From NCBI GenBank assembly GCA_019638015.1, contig JAHBUP010000001.1, positions 1,830,424 to 1,894,423 on the forward strand: a stretch of DNA of 64,000 nt. The letters run 5' to 3'. Of this stretch, positions 25,804 through 35,522 are shown in pieces (the stretch's first letter is position 1; every line of letters begins with the position of its first letter). This DNA is from Melioribacteraceae bacterium (GTDB taxonomy: Bacteria > Bacteroidota > Ignavibacteria > Ignavibacteriales > Melioribacteraceae). The position numbers were made by a program, and so were the translations under genes. The notes below the pieces were generated by a model. The model was not told where the DNA came from. It saw only the letters and a program-made list of their open reading frames with translations, and did not search any database.

Positions 25804-27900
25804 TTGAAAGAGTACAATGCAGATGCTATTAGAAATATAGCATTTATCGGTCATGGAGGAAGCGGTAAAACCTCAATATCGGAAGTAATGCTTTTTACAG
25901 GGGGACAGATTAATCGTATAGGTAAGGTAGATGAAGGTAATACTATTTCCGATTTTAATTCAAATGAAATTGAAAGAAAAATTTCTATAGCCGCATCCCC
26001 GTTACATGTTGAGTGGCAAAACACGAAAATCAATATCCTCGATACACCAGGTTTCCCCGATTTTATTGGTCAGGTAATTTCATCATTACACATTGTTGAT
26101 ACAGCAGTTTCCGTTATCAAAAGTGCTGAGGGTATTGAAGTTGGTACAGAATCGACCTGGGATTTCATTAAAAAATATAAACTTCCTGCTGCTGTAATCA
26201 TTAACAAATGTGATAATGAACATTCCAAATTCTTTGAAACCATTGCTAAAGCAAAAGAAAGATTGAGCACTGATATCACCGTGATTAATTTCCCGGCAAA
26301 GGAAGGTATTAATTTCACATCGGTTGTTGATCTATTAAAAATGAAAGTGATATCTTATGGGGATGCTGGATCAAAGAAAATTTCAGAAGAGGAAATTCCT
26401 GCAGATCTTCTTGAAAAAGCTCAAAAACTTAGGGAGGAATTGATCGAAAAAGTTGCTGAATCTTCTGAAGAATTAATGAATAAGTTTTTCGAGGAGGGTT
26501 CATTAACGGACGCCGAATTAACAGCCGGACTTAAAATTGCAATATTGAATTGTGGTTTAATTCCTGCATTTGCTTTTTCAGCATCAAAAGCAGTTGGCGT
26601 TAATAGTTTTCTCGAATTTATCTCAAGGTATTTACCATCTCCTGCTGAAAGACCGGCTTTAACAGCTTCAATGAAAGATAACAATAATAGTGTTAATATT
26701 GCATGCGATGTTAATGCTGAACCTTCTCTCTTCATATTCAAATCACTTTCAGAAAAACATGTTGGGGAACTTTCAATTTATAAAGTTTGCTCGGGCTCAT
26801 TAACTCCTGGTTTAGATTTACAGAATACAACTCGAGATAAAATTGAAAGATTGGGACAAATATTTGTATTGAACGGAAGAAATAGAACAGAGATACCAAA
26901 ATTGAACGCCGGTGATATTGGAGCAGTTGTTAAGTTAAAAGACAGCCACACCGGTGATACACTCTGCTCAAAAAATTTCTCAATCGTATTCCCCAAAATA
27001 GATTATCCTGAACCGGTGATTCGATTTGCGGTAAAGCCAAAAGCTAAGGGAGATGAGGATAAAATTTCAGCTGCTCTCCATACGGCTCACGAAGAAGAAC
27101 CAACATTACAATCTAGATTTGAACCTGAACTAGCTCAAACCATTATATCAGGACAAGGTGAGCTTCAATTAAATTTAGCAATAAAATTATTAAAAGATCG
27201 TTATGGAGTTGAAGTGGATTTGGTTGAACCAAGAATTCCATACCGTGAAACAATTCGTGGTAAATGTGAAGACGCAGAATATAAACATAAAAAACAATCT
27301 GGTGGACGTGGTCAATATGGACACGTACATTTAAAGTTAGAGCCGATGCCCCGAGGTTCTGGTTATGAATTTGTGAACGCTATTGTTGGCGGTGTAGTAC
27401 CTGGAAGATTTGTTCCAGCCGTTGAAAAAGGATTAAAAGAAATAATGGCAAAAGGTATTTTAACCGGCAGCACGGTTATAGATGTTAAAGTTACTCTGTT
27501 TGATGGTACCTATCACGACGTTGATTCTGATGAAGTCTCTTTTAAAATAGCTGCATCACAAGCATTTAGAAAAGGATTCACCGAAGCAAAACCAATTATT
27601 CTTGAACCTATTAATGATATTACTATCAAGATTCCTGAAGAATATATGGGCGATGTAATGGGGGATATTTCGTCAAGAAGAGGTAAAATTCAAGGAATGG
27701 ATTCTGAGAGTCCATACCAAATTATAAAAGCTAAAGTTCCTCTCTCTGAACTTCATAAGTATTCAACACAACTTCGATCTTTAACTCAAGGTCGCGGTCA
27801 TTTTAGTATGTCCTTTTCTCATTATGAGGAAGTCCCTAAAGAAGTTGAATCAAAAATTATTGAAGCATATCAGAAATCTAAAGAAGGGGATGACGAATAA
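25804..27900 (+). CDS. Elongation factor G-like GTPase (EF-G2 type)
   Basis: A 698-residue translational GTPase with all five EF-G domains. The P loop is GHGGSGKT (residues 17-24) instead of the AHIDAGKTT of canonical EF-G, the G3 motif is DTPGFPDF, and the G4 motif is NKCD. Domain IV has GGRGQYGHVHLKLEP and domain V has MGDVMGDISSRRGKIQGM. The altered P loop and NKCD are typical of the EF-G2 paralogues, whose role in translation is not settled. The start is TTG at 25804, eight bases after AGGAG. An ordinary fusA presumably exists elsewhere in the genome. It is followed by a terminator. Confidence 0.87.
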   Translation: MKEYNADAIRNIAFIGHGGSGKTSISEVMLFTGGQINRIGKVDEGNTISDFNSNEIERKISIAASPLHVEWQNTKINILDTPGFPDFIGQVISSLHIVDTAVSVIKSAEGIEVGTESTWDFIKKYKLPAAVIINKCDNEHSKFFETIAKAKERLSTDITVINFPAKEGINFTSVVDLLKMKVISYGDAGSKKISEEEIPADLLEKAQKLREELIEKVAESSEELMNKFFEEGSLTDAELTAGLKIAILNCGLIPAFAFSASKAVGVNSFLEFISRYLPSPAERPALTASMKDNNNSVNIACDVNAEPSLFIFKSLSEKHVGELSIYKVCSGSLTPGLDLQNTTRDKIERLGQIFVLNGRNRTEIPKLNAGDIGAVVKLKDSHTGDTLCSKNFSIVFPKIDYPEPVIRFAVKPKAKGDEDKISAALHTAHEEEPTLQSRFEPELAQTIISGQGELQLNLAIKLLKDRYGVEVDLVEPRIPYRETIRGKCEDAEYKHKKQSGGRGQYGHVHLKLEPMPRGSGYEFVNAIVGGVVPGRFVPAVEKGLKEIMAKGILTGSTVIDVKVTLFDGTYHDVDSDEVSFKIAASQAFRKGFTEAKPIILEPINDITIKIPEEYMGDVMGDISSRRGKIQGMDSESPYQIIKAKVPLSELHKYSTQLRSLTQGRGHFSMSFSHYEEVPKEVESKIIEAYQKSKEGDDE

Positions 27901-27914
27901 TATTTATTTCCTTG

Positions 27915-27946
27915 AGGCGGAAGAAATTAACTTCCGCCTTTTTTAT
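27915..27946 (+). terminator. Intrinsic terminator after the EF-G2 gene
   Basis: AGGCGGAAG (27915-27923) pairs perfectly with CTTCCGCCT (27931-27939) across a seven-base loop, followed by a long T run. Confidence 0.9.
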
Positions 27947-27975
27947 TTTTAAATACACATCAAAAAGAAATTGAT

Positions 27976-28473
27976 ATGGAAAAACTTTGGTCACCCTGGC
28001 GTTCCGCTTATATTGAATCGTTCAAGCAAAAAAAAGAGGGAGAACATTGCGTATTCTGCAGTTCTGAAAATTCTGATATGTATTCGGATGAATGCCTTAT
28101 TGTTCATAAAGGTAAATATTGTTTTACCATGCTGAATTTATTTCCCTACAATAGTGGTCATTTATTGATAATTCCTTATCGACATCTTTCAAAATATAAT
28201 GAGCTGCATCAAGAAGAGAAAATGGAAGTAATGGAATTAACCGGCAAGATAATCGAAATATTAGAGCGAGTAATTAAACCACAAGGATTTAATTTTGGTG
28301 CTAATTTAGGAAAAGCGGCAGGAGCCGGAATTGATGAGCACATTCACTTTCACGTATTACCTAGATGGAACGGAGATACTAATTTTATGCCTACTATTGG
28401 AAATGTGAAGGTTATATCGCAAGATTTACTTTATACAAAAAATCTATTAATTAATGAATTCAATAAAATTTGA
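27976..28473 (+). CDS. HIT-family hydrolase
   Basis: A 165-residue HIT protein. PWRSAYIES and CVFC near residues 28-31 are a zinc-knuckle-like start, YNSGHLLIIPYRH is the nucleotide-binding strand, and EHIHFHVLPRW contains the HxHxH catalytic triad of histidines. Members with this N-terminal pattern act on AppppA or adenosine 5'-phosphosulfate-type dinucleotides. The ORF ends 7 bases before the glycerate kinase start, so both are likely on one transcript. Confidence 0.9.
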   Translation: MEKLWSPWRSAYIESFKQKKEGEHCVFCSSENSDMYSDECLIVHKGKYCFTMLNLFPYNSGHLLIIPYRHLSKYNELHQEEKMEVMELTGKIIEILERVIKPQGFNFGANLGKAAGAGIDEHIHFHVLPRWNGDTNFMPTIGNVKVISQDLLYTKNLLINEFNKI

Positions 28474-28480
28474 AGATAAT

Positions 28481-29659
28481 ATGAACAAGAAAAAATTTAA
28501 TATTTTGGTAGCACCTAACAGTTTTAAAGAGTGTGCAAGTTCAGTTGAAATAGCCAAACTGATCGACCAATCGCTTAAAATGTATATCCCCGAAACAATT
28601 AAGCCCATCATCGAAATGGACATAAAACCGATTTCGGATGGTGGAGATGGATTTCTACCCGTATGCGAAAGAATTTTTAATCTTGAAATTCTTCATTTCG
28701 AAATTAGATTTCCTTATAGCGATGATCTTTTCTTCTGTCCGGTAGCTTATTCCCCCGAAAAAAAGTTCATGTTTATTGAATCGGCAGAAGTGCTAGGGTT
28801 AAAATTACTCGCCGAAGATAAAAGAAAGCCAATGTTGAATTCCTCGAAAGGAATGGGGGATTTACTTCTGCAAATTTATGATGCCTCAGTAAATGGAATT
28901 ATGGAGATCGAGCATGTATTTATTGGTATTGGAGGAACCGGTACAAATGATTTAGGATTGGGAGCTCTCGAAGTATTCGGTCTCGAAATTTATGATGAAA
29001 AAGATAATCTGCTGCCGGTAATTCCTAAAAATTTTAAGTCAGTACAAAAAATTGTTGTTCCAGAAATTGATTGCCCATTTAAAATTACAACAGTGATTGA
29101 TGTAAGAAATCCTTTGGTTGGCTCGCTTGGTGCCAGTATTATCTTTGGTCAGCAAAAGGGCGCTTCACCTGATGAAGTTTTTGAATTGGATGAAAGTTTC
29201 AAGAATATATTAACTCAATTGGAATTGAGTCAGTCGGAAATAAAGCACCTTTCTGGTGCAGGTGGTGGTTTATCTGCCGCGCTAAAATTATTCTTCAAAG
29301 CTGAAGAGATTACTGCCGTAGATTTTTTAAAGGATTTTGTTGGAATTAATTTTAAAGAAACTGCTTACGATCTTGTTATTACAGGTGAGGGTCAACTTGA
29401 CGCTCAATCATTCTTAAATAAAGGAGCGGTAATTTTATTAAATGAAGCCACTGAACATAAGATACCAACTTACTTTATATGCGGTACTTCGGAGGGAGAA
29501 TTGCCTAAAAATGAATTCCTCAAAGTGATTGAGCTCGCCGAATATTTCGATACTGTGGAAGAGTCGATTGAAAAAATTAATAAAGGAATAGAACTAGCTT
29601 GTAAACCTATAGCTCGAGCAATTTTAAAAACATTAGCAAAACAACAAGAAAATAATTAA
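28481..29659 (+). CDS. Glycerate kinase (GlxK/GckA type)
   Basis: A 392-residue glycerate 2- or 3-kinase of the GlxK family. ILVAPNSFKECASSVEIA (residues 7-24) is the family start, DGGDGF lies near residue 57, GIGGTGTNDLGLGALEVFG near 150, and FDLVITGEGQ-like LVITGEGQLDAQSF near 300. It phosphorylates D-glycerate with ATP. ATG 28481 is preferred to an ATG 27 bases upstream because the protein then begins MNKKKFNILVAP and does not overlap the HIT gene. Confidence 0.9.
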   Translation: MNKKKFNILVAPNSFKECASSVEIAKLIDQSLKMYIPETIKPIIEMDIKPISDGGDGFLPVCERIFNLEILHFEIRFPYSDDLFFCPVAYSPEKKFMFIESAEVLGLKLLAEDKRKPMLNSSKGMGDLLLQIYDASVNGIMEIEHVFIGIGGTGTNDLGLGALEVFGLEIYDEKDNLLPVIPKNFKSVQKIVVPEIDCPFKITTVIDVRNPLVGSLGASIIFGQQKGASPDEVFELDESFKNILTQLELSQSEIKHLSGAGGGLSAALKLFFKAEEITAVDFLKDFVGINFKETAYDLVITGEGQLDAQSFLNKGAVILLNEATEHKIPTYFICGTSEGELPKNEFLKVIELAEYFDTVEESIEKINKGIELACKPIARAILKTLAKQQENN

Positions 29660-29669
29660 AAGCGAGATT

Positions 29670-30590
29670 ATGGAAGAGATTGAAAAAATAGATAAAATAA
29701 TTGTCCCGGAAATTGAAGCCATACTCGGGAAGAAAATTCCAGTATTGGATGATGGATTTATCCGCGTTATTGATTATATGGGCTCGGATGAAGCTATTGT
29801 TCAAGCCGCACGAGTATCTTATGGTAAAGGGACAAAAAAAGTAAATGAGGATAGAGGATTAATCCGGTATCTTTTACGCAACCGGCATACTACTCCTTTT
29901 GAAATGTGCGAATTAAAGCTTCATTTGCGTGTTCCAATGGATGCGTGGCGGCAATGGATTAGACACAGAACCGCAAATGTAAATGAATATTCTACACGAT
30001 ATTCAATTGCGATTGACGCGTCACAGAAAACAAGTATTGGTGAATGGAGAATTCAGTCGAAAGATAATAAGCAGGGCAGCGAAGGTTTTATGCCCGAAGA
30101 AATTGGGAAAAAATTAAGTGAGCAAGAAACAGAACTCCAAAATTTTGCACGTGAAATTTACCAAGGGCGTTTAAATTTAGGAGTTGCGAGAGAGCAGGCA
30201 AGAAAAGATTTGCCACTTTCGACATACACAGAAGGTTATTGGAAAATTGATCTTCATAATTTGCTGCACTTTTTAGGACTTCGGATGGATATGCACGCTC
30301 AGTATGAAATTAGAGCTTACGCAAATGCTATTGGAAATGAAATTGTTAGCAAATGGTGCCCGTTGGCCTGGTCAGCGTTTCAAGATTATGTTGTTAATTC
30401 TATAAATTTATCATCTCTCGAAATAGCATTATTAAAAGAAATTGTCACTGGGAAATTAGACTCAGCTAAAAGTCTTGCCCAAGAATATGGATGGCTCAAT
30501 TTAAAAGATGGAAAGTTAAGTGCTCATAGAGAGAGAAATGAATTTGAAGGCAAGCTTGATCGGCTTGGCTTAAAGATTCCTTGGAATTAA
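29670..30590 (+). CDS. thyX: Flavin-dependent thymidylate synthase
   Basis: A 306-residue ThyX. RHRTANVNEYSTRYS contains the RHRX7S signature that binds the flavin and dUMP; NRHTTPFEMCELKLHLRVPMDAWRQWIRHR precedes it in the usual order. The enzyme makes dTMP from dUMP with methylene-tetrahydrofolate and NAD(P)H, releasing tetrahydrofolate rather than dihydrofolate. About 55 residues longer than the shortest ThyX proteins, with an N-terminal and an internal addition. The dihydrofolate reductase gene begins 20 bases after it. Confidence 0.95.
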   Translation: MEEIEKIDKIIVPEIEAILGKKIPVLDDGFIRVIDYMGSDEAIVQAARVSYGKGTKKVNEDRGLIRYLLRNRHTTPFEMCELKLHLRVPMDAWRQWIRHRTANVNEYSTRYSIAIDASQKTSIGEWRIQSKDNKQGSEGFMPEEIGKKLSEQETELQNFAREIYQGRLNLGVAREQARKDLPLSTYTEGYWKIDLHNLLHFLGLRMDMHAQYEIRAYANAIGNEIVSKWCPLAWSAFQDYVVNSINLSSLEIALLKEIVTGKLDSAKSLAQEYGWLNLKDGKLSAHRERNEFEGKLDRLGLKIPWN

Positions 30591-30610
30591 AAAGTAACCT
30601 ACTTTTAATT

Positions 30611-31084
30611 GTGAAAATTATTTTAGTAGCGGCTGTTTCAAAAAATAATGTAATTGGTAATTATGGAAAATTACCCTGGCATATACCTCAAGAATTACAA
30701 AACTTTAAAGAAATAACTCTTGGTTATCCTGTTATAATGGGGAGAAAGACTTGGTCCTCTCTAAAAAATCCACTACCTGGAAGAATAAATATCGTATTAA
30801 CACGCAATAAGTGTTATCTTAAACACAATCAAAACGTCAGATTTTTTAATTCTTTTGAAGATGCTTTAAAAAGTGTTACATCTGAAAAGTTATTTATCAT
30901 TGGCGGGGCGGAATTGTATTCTCAAACCATAAACATTGCCGATGAGATGATTTTATCAATAATTAACGGGGATTATGAAGGTGATACCTTTTTCCCAAAC
31001 TTCGATAAAAGTAAGTGGGAATTAGAAAATGTGAAAAGTTTCCCCGAATTCGAAGTTCATCATTATATTAGAAGAGTAAATTGA
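30611..31084 (+). CDS. folA: Dihydrofolate reductase
   Basis: A 157-residue DHFR. VAAVSKNNVIGNYGKLPWHIPQEL at the N-terminus, YPVIMGRKTWSSL and FIIGGAELYSQ are the folate- and NADPH-binding segments. The start is GTG at 30611, giving MKIILVAAVS, which fits the family; an in-frame TTG at 30581 would overlap thyX by 10 bases and add an unusual leader. No clear Shine-Dalgarno sequence is seen, so translation may be coupled to thyX. It regenerates tetrahydrofolate from dihydrofolate, chiefly for de novo folate synthesis because ThyX does not produce dihydrofolate. Confidence 0.92.
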   Translation: MKIILVAAVSKNNVIGNYGKLPWHIPQELQNFKEITLGYPVIMGRKTWSSLKNPLPGRINIVLTRNKCYLKHNQNVRFFNSFEDALKSVTSEKLFIIGGAELYSQTINIADEMILSIINGDYEGDTFFPNFDKSKWELENVKSFPEFEVHHYIRRVN

Positions 31085-31101
31085 AATAAATTGGAAATTG
31101 T

Positions 31102-32940
31102 TTGAATCAAAAAATTAAAATATTGCCCGAAAATATTGCCAATAAAATTGCTGCCGGTGAGGTAGTAAATCGCCCCGAATCTGTTGTGAAAGAGTTAATG
31201 GAAAATTCATTGGATTCTGGAGCTTCACAGATTGAAGTGTTTATTAAAAATGCCGGTAAAAATTTAATTCAGGTCATTGATGATGGCTCTGGAATGAATG
31301 AAGAGGATGCGGTTTTGAGTATTCAACGTCATGCTACAAGTAAGATTACTTCAATTGAAGATTTGGAATATATAACAACATTCGGTTTTAGAGGTGAGGC
31401 GCTTGCATCAATTGCGGCCGTGAGCATTTTTGAACTTCGTACCAGAAGAGAAGAAGATGAAGTTGGTAATATTCTAAAGATTGATGAAAATTCCAGCGTT
31501 ATACTAGAAAAAGGAGCAACACCCAAAGGAACAAACATTGCCGTTAAAAATCTTTTTTATAATGTACCGGCGCGGAGAAATTTTCTAAAATCAAACCAAA
31601 CAGAACTGAAACATATAATTGAAACATTTAAAAAAATTGCATTGAGCAACCCCGAAGTTTCATTCCAACTCTATAATGATGATGAAATTATTCTCGATTT
31701 TAAAAAAGGTGAGATTACTAAAAGACTTATAGAGGTATTTGGAGATAATATTCTCCAATCAGTTCTTGAGGTAAAAGAATTAACAGATTATATGAGTCTT
31801 ACCGGATTTGTATCAAAACCAGTTTATCTGAGAAGAAATAAAGGGGAGCAATATTTTTTCTTAAATAATAGGTCTGTTTCAAGCCGGATAATAAACCACG
31901 CTGTATTTACCGCCTATGAAAATATTCTAGATAAAGGGGATTACCCTTTTTTCGTACTCTTTCTTGTCGTTGATCCGAAAAAAATTGATGTGAACGTTCA
32001 CCCCTCAAAACTTGAGGTTAAGTTTGAAGATGAGAAAGAAGTTTACGCTTTCGTAAAAGCTGTAGTTAAAAAAACTATTGCCAGTTATGATATTGTACCG
32101 ACATTTTCAATCAGTCAATCATCATATGAAAATTCCTCCCTAAATTATTCAAAGGGTAAACAGTTGTTGAGAGCTGACTTCTCTGATCGTCCATTAAAGT
32201 CAGAGTTAAGAAAACCAACATCGTTTTCTGATGGTGATGTTGAGCTTTTATTTTCAAAAATTAACAGAGATTTAAAGAATGACTCAGCAGCTTCGGAAGT
32301 ACAATCTCCATTCGAAGAAACTACTACTCAAGTAGAGCATTCGAATAATGTTTCATCAACTGGAAAACCGGAAACACCCTTTATAATACTACTTCATAAT
32401 AAATATATACTTTCGCAGATTAGAAGCGGATTGATGATTATTGACGCACACGTTGCTCATGAAAGAATTTTATATGAACAAGCACTTAACGCATTCAATG
32501 CGAATATCCCATTTGCCCAGCAACTTCTTTTTCCACAGCCGGTCAAACTTGATCCGGCAGATTATCTTCTAGTTAAAGAACTTGAACCATACCTTACAAA
32601 TCTTGGTTTTGAAATTAAGTTTCAACAAAAGAACACAATTTTAATTACCGGTATTCCCTCCGATGTAAAGATTGAGCATGAAGTTGAGACTCTTCTAGAT
32701 ATCTTGCACGAATACAGAAAAAATGAAGTTGAAAAACAGTTGGAAACGAGGGACAATTTGGCCAAATCATATTCTTGCAAAGCAGCTATTAAAGCGGGGG
32801 ATAGTTTGACTGAAAAAGAAATGAGGATTTTGGTTGATAAATTATTTGCTACTTCAATGCCATATGTTTGTCCGCATGGAAGACCAATTGTGATCAAAAT
32901 ACCATTGGAAGAATTTGATAAAAGATTTGGAAGAATATAA
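31102..32940 (+). CDS. mutL: DNA mismatch repair protein MutL
   Basis: A complete 612-residue MutL. The GHKL ATPase motifs are present: [32 protein letters not shown] and [11 protein letters not shown] (residues about 28-95). After a variable linker (residues about 340-420) the C-terminal domain has [14 protein letters not shown], which keeps the D, H and two E of the DQHAx2Ex4E endonuclease metal motif, and [10 protein letters not shown] and CPHGRPI, the accompanying motifs. This suggests a MutH-independent, nicking MutL. The start is TTG at 31102. It follows folA closely on the plus strand. Confidence 0.95.
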   Translation: MNQKIKILPENIANKIAAGEVVNRPESVVKELMENSLDSGASQIEVFIKNAGKNLIQVIDDGSGMNEEDAVLSIQRHATSKITSIEDLEYITTFGFRGEALASIAAVSIFELRTRREEDEVGNILKIDENSSVILEKGATPKGTNIAVKNLFYNVPARRNFLKSNQTELKHIIETFKKIALSNPEVSFQLYNDDEIILDFKKGEITKRLIEVFGDNILQSVLEVKELTDYMSLTGFVSKPVYLRRNKGEQYFFLNNRSVSSRIINHAVFTAYENILDKGDYPFFVLFLVVDPKKIDVNVHPSKLEVKFEDEKEVYAFVKAVVKKTIASYDIVPTFSISQSSYENSSLNYSKGKQLLRADFSDRPLKSELRKPTSFSDGDVELLFSKINRDLKNDSAASEVQSPFEETTTQVEHSNNVSSTGKPETPFIILLHNKYILSQIRSGLMIIDAHVAHERILYEQALNAFNANIPFAQQLLFPQPVKLDPADYLLVKELEPYLTNLGFEIKFQQKNTILITGIPSDVKIEHEVETLLDILHEYRKNEVEKQLETRDNLAKSYSCKAAIKAGDSLTEKEMRILVDKLFATSMPYVCPHGRPIVIKIPLEEFDKRFGRI

Positions 32941-32954
32941 ATAGATCTAACCTT

Positions 32955-34637
32955 ATGGAGCATAATAGAAAGGCAAAAAAAATGTATTCAGAAGAGTACA
33001 CAAAACAGAAGTCGGAATACTTATCTAAACTATATAAAATAAATGAAGGGGGACACAAATATACAACGGTTTCGGGTGAAGAGATCAAACCCCTCTACTC
33101 TCCCGAAGATACATTTGATAAAAAGTTTGAGGATGAAATTGGATTTCCAGGCGTCTATCCATTTACCCGTGGAATTCACGCTGACGGCTACAGAGGCAAA
33201 GTATGGACGATGCGTCAATTTGCAGGTTTCGGTACGCCAGAAGACACTAATTCTAGATTTAAATATCTTCTACAGCATGGTCAAACTGGATTATCAGTTG
33301 CGTTTGATTTACCAACTTTAATGGGATATGACGCCGATAGCTCGGAGAGCGATGGTGAAGTTGGAATTTGCGGTGTATCAATTTCATCGTTACAGGATAT
33401 GGAAATTCTTTTCGATCAAATTCCTCTCGATAAAGTATCAACTTCAATGACTATAAATTCACCTGCAGCCATTGTATTTGCTTACTATTTAGCAATTGCT
33501 GAAAAGCAGGGAATACCATTCAGCAAATTACGGGGTACATTACAAAATGATATTTTAAAGGAGTATATCGCTCAGAAGGAGTATATATTCCCTCCCAAAC
33601 CTTCAATGAAAATTATAACTGATATGATTGAGTTTTGCGCTTCTGAAGTTCCTCAGTGGAATCCGGTTTCTGTGAGCGGATATCATATTCGTGAAGCTGG
33701 TTCTACAGCAGTCCAGGAATTGGCTTTTACTCTTGTAGATGGTTTTGCATATATCGAATCATGTTTAGAGAGGGGAATGGACATTGATGTTTTTGCTCCG
33801 AGAATTTCATTCTTTTTTAATTCTCATCTCGATTTTTTTGAGGAGGTTGCAAAGTTTAGAGCCGCCCGAAGAATTTATGCAAAAAGAATGAAAGAAAAAT
33901 ATGGTGCCAAAAATCCACGTTCATGGTGGCTCCGTTTTCATACTCAAACTGCGGGATGCACTCTTACAGCAGTTCAGCCGGAGAATAATATTATTAGAAC
34001 TGCATTTCAGGCATTGGCGGCAGTAATGGGTGGTACTCAGTCACTTCATACAAACTCGATGGATGAAACACTCGCATTGCCGGGTGAAAAAGCTGTTAAA
34101 ATTGCGCTGAGGACACAACAATTGTTGGCTTATGAAACTGGTGTAATTAATACAGTTGATCCACTTGGTGGAAGTTATTTTGTTGAGGCGCTCACAAATA
34201 CAATGGAAGAAAAAGCTGAAAAGATTTTTATGGAAATAGATTCGCTTGGTGGAGTAATAAATGCTATTGAAGCTGGTTATTTTCAGAAATCAATTTCAGA
34301 TGCGGCATATCGTTACCAGAAAGAATTGGAGAAAAAGGAAAAATATATTGTTGGTGTAAATGAATTTATTGAAGAGGGAGAAAAAATCGATATCCCGATT
34401 CTTGCTATTTCCTCTGAAGTTGAAAAAATCCAGAAAAAAAGATTAGCTGAATTGCGTCAAAGTAGAAATAATGCTGATGTTGAGACTGCTTTAAAGGAAA
34501 TCTCAAATTGCGTAAGAGATGAAAAAAATATAATGCCGGCGCTTCTGCTCGCTGCAAAAAAATATGTAACACTCGGTGAAATTATTAATCAGCTAAAAGT
34601 ACATTATGGAGTTTATGAAGAAACAGTTGTTTTCTAA
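32955..34637 (+). CDS. Methylmalonyl-CoA mutase catalytic chain without B12 domain
   Basis: A 560-residue acyl-CoA mutase large domain. [55 protein letters not shown] and [21 protein letters not shown] (with the substrate histidine) are clear, and the C-terminus ends shortly after the barrel. The cobalamin-binding domain (DxHxxG) is absent, so a separate small subunit must be encoded elsewhere; none is in the window. The enzyme interconverts methylmalonyl-CoA and succinyl-CoA, linking propionate to the TCA cycle. ATG 32982 (MYSEEYTKQ) is a plausible alternative start. Its end overlaps the next gene by about 23 bases. Confidence 0.92.
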   Translation: MEHNRKAKKMYSEEYTKQKSEYLSKLYKINEGGHKYTTVSGEEIKPLYSPEDTFDKKFEDEIGFPGVYPFTRGIHADGYRGKVWTMRQFAGFGTPEDTNSRFKYLLQHGQTGLSVAFDLPTLMGYDADSSESDGEVGICGVSISSLQDMEILFDQIPLDKVSTSMTINSPAAIVFAYYLAIAEKQGIPFSKLRGTLQNDILKEYIAQKEYIFPPKPSMKIITDMIEFCASEVPQWNPVSVSGYHIREAGSTAVQELAFTLVDGFAYIESCLERGMDIDVFAPRISFFFNSHLDFFEEVAKFRAARRIYAKRMKEKYGAKNPRSWWLRFHTQTAGCTLTAVQPENNIIRTAFQALAAVMGGTQSLHTNSMDETLALPGEKAVKIALRTQQLLAYETGVINTVDPLGGSYFVEALTNTMEEKAEKIFMEIDSLGGVINAIEAGYFQKSISDAAYRYQKELEKKEKYIVGVNEFIEEGEKIDIPILAISSEVEKIQKKRLAELRQSRNNADVETALKEISNCVRDEKNIMPALLLAAKKYVTLGEIINQLKVHYGVYEETVVF

Positions 34638-35502
34638 AATTAAAGATTATCTGCTTCTTCTTCGATTTAACAGCTGGCTTAAAAATATTTTTGTGTTCAT
34701 TCCGTCGGTATTTTCAAAACATATACTTGAACCCGAATACTTTGCATCGGTGTTAGCCGGATTCATAGCTTTTTCGCTCGCCTCCAGTACTGTATACGTA
34801 TTTAATGATATAGTTGATGCTTCAAAAGATGCGGTTCACCCGCTCAAAAAAAATAGACCTTTGGCGAGTGGGAGAATTAAATCCGGTGAATCGATTATTC
34901 TTCTTACTTCTCTCTTCCTAATTACCATGCTAGTTACGTCACAATTAAAAATAAACTTTTCAGTGATAGTTTGGGGCTACATTGTTCTTAATTTATTTTA
35001 TTCACTTTATTTAAAGAATATTGTAATTATTGATTTAATGTGTATTTCAATTGGATTTATATTAAGAGTGCTCGGGGGTGCTGTGATTATTTCGGTGTAT
35101 CTCTCTAACTGGTTAATACTAACAACCATTTTTCTTTCTCTATTTTTAGCGGCAATGAAACGGCGTGTAGAAATAGCCAGTTTTCCAAATGCTGTTAACC
35201 AAAGATCTGTGTTGCAGTATTATAGTTTAGGATTTATTGATCAGATAACTTCGATTGCAGCGGCGGGGATAATAATATGTTATTCTCTCTACAGTGTTTC
35301 GGAGAAGACTGTAATCTATTTTAATTCTGAATCACTAGTTTATACTACAATTTTTGTGGTTTTTGGAATTTTCAGATATATGTATGTTGTTTATCATGAA
35401 AATAAAGGAGAAAATGTAGTTGAAGTGCTCTATAACGACAAGCAGATGTTAATAAATTCTATTGCGTATATTTTGGTTACATTTTATATAATTTATCTCT
35501 AA
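34615..35502 (+). CDS. UbiA-family prenyltransferase, decaprenyl-phosphate phosphoribosyltransferase-like
   Basis: A 295-residue integral membrane protein with about eight helices. [18 protein letters not shown] and [27 protein letters not shown] contain the first aspartate-rich NDxxDxxxD site with HPxKxxRPLASG, the form typical of decaprenyl-phosphate phosphoribosyltransferases and relatives that donate a phosphoribosyl group to a polyprenyl phosphate. The gene overlaps the end of the mutase gene, with start ATG 34615 preceded by GGAG at short distance; ATG 34606 is the alternative. Downstream polysaccharide functions of such enzymes in this phylum are not established. Confidence 0.82.
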   Translation: MKKQLFSKIKDYLLLLRFNSWLKNIFVFIPSVFSKHILEPEYFASVLAGFIAFSLASSTVYVFNDIVDASKDAVHPLKKNRPLASGRIKSGESIILLTSLFLITMLVTSQLKINFSVIVWGYIVLNLFYSLYLKNIVIIDLMCISIGFILRVLGGAVIISVYLSNWLILTTIFLSLFLAAMKRRVEIASFPNAVNQRSVLQYYSLGFIDQITSIAAAGIIICYSLYSVSEKTVIYFNSESLVYTTIFVVFGIFRYMYVVYHENKGENVVEVLYNDKQMLINSIAYILVTFYIIYL

Positions 35503-35522
35503 ATGCACGAGGAACAGAGATT

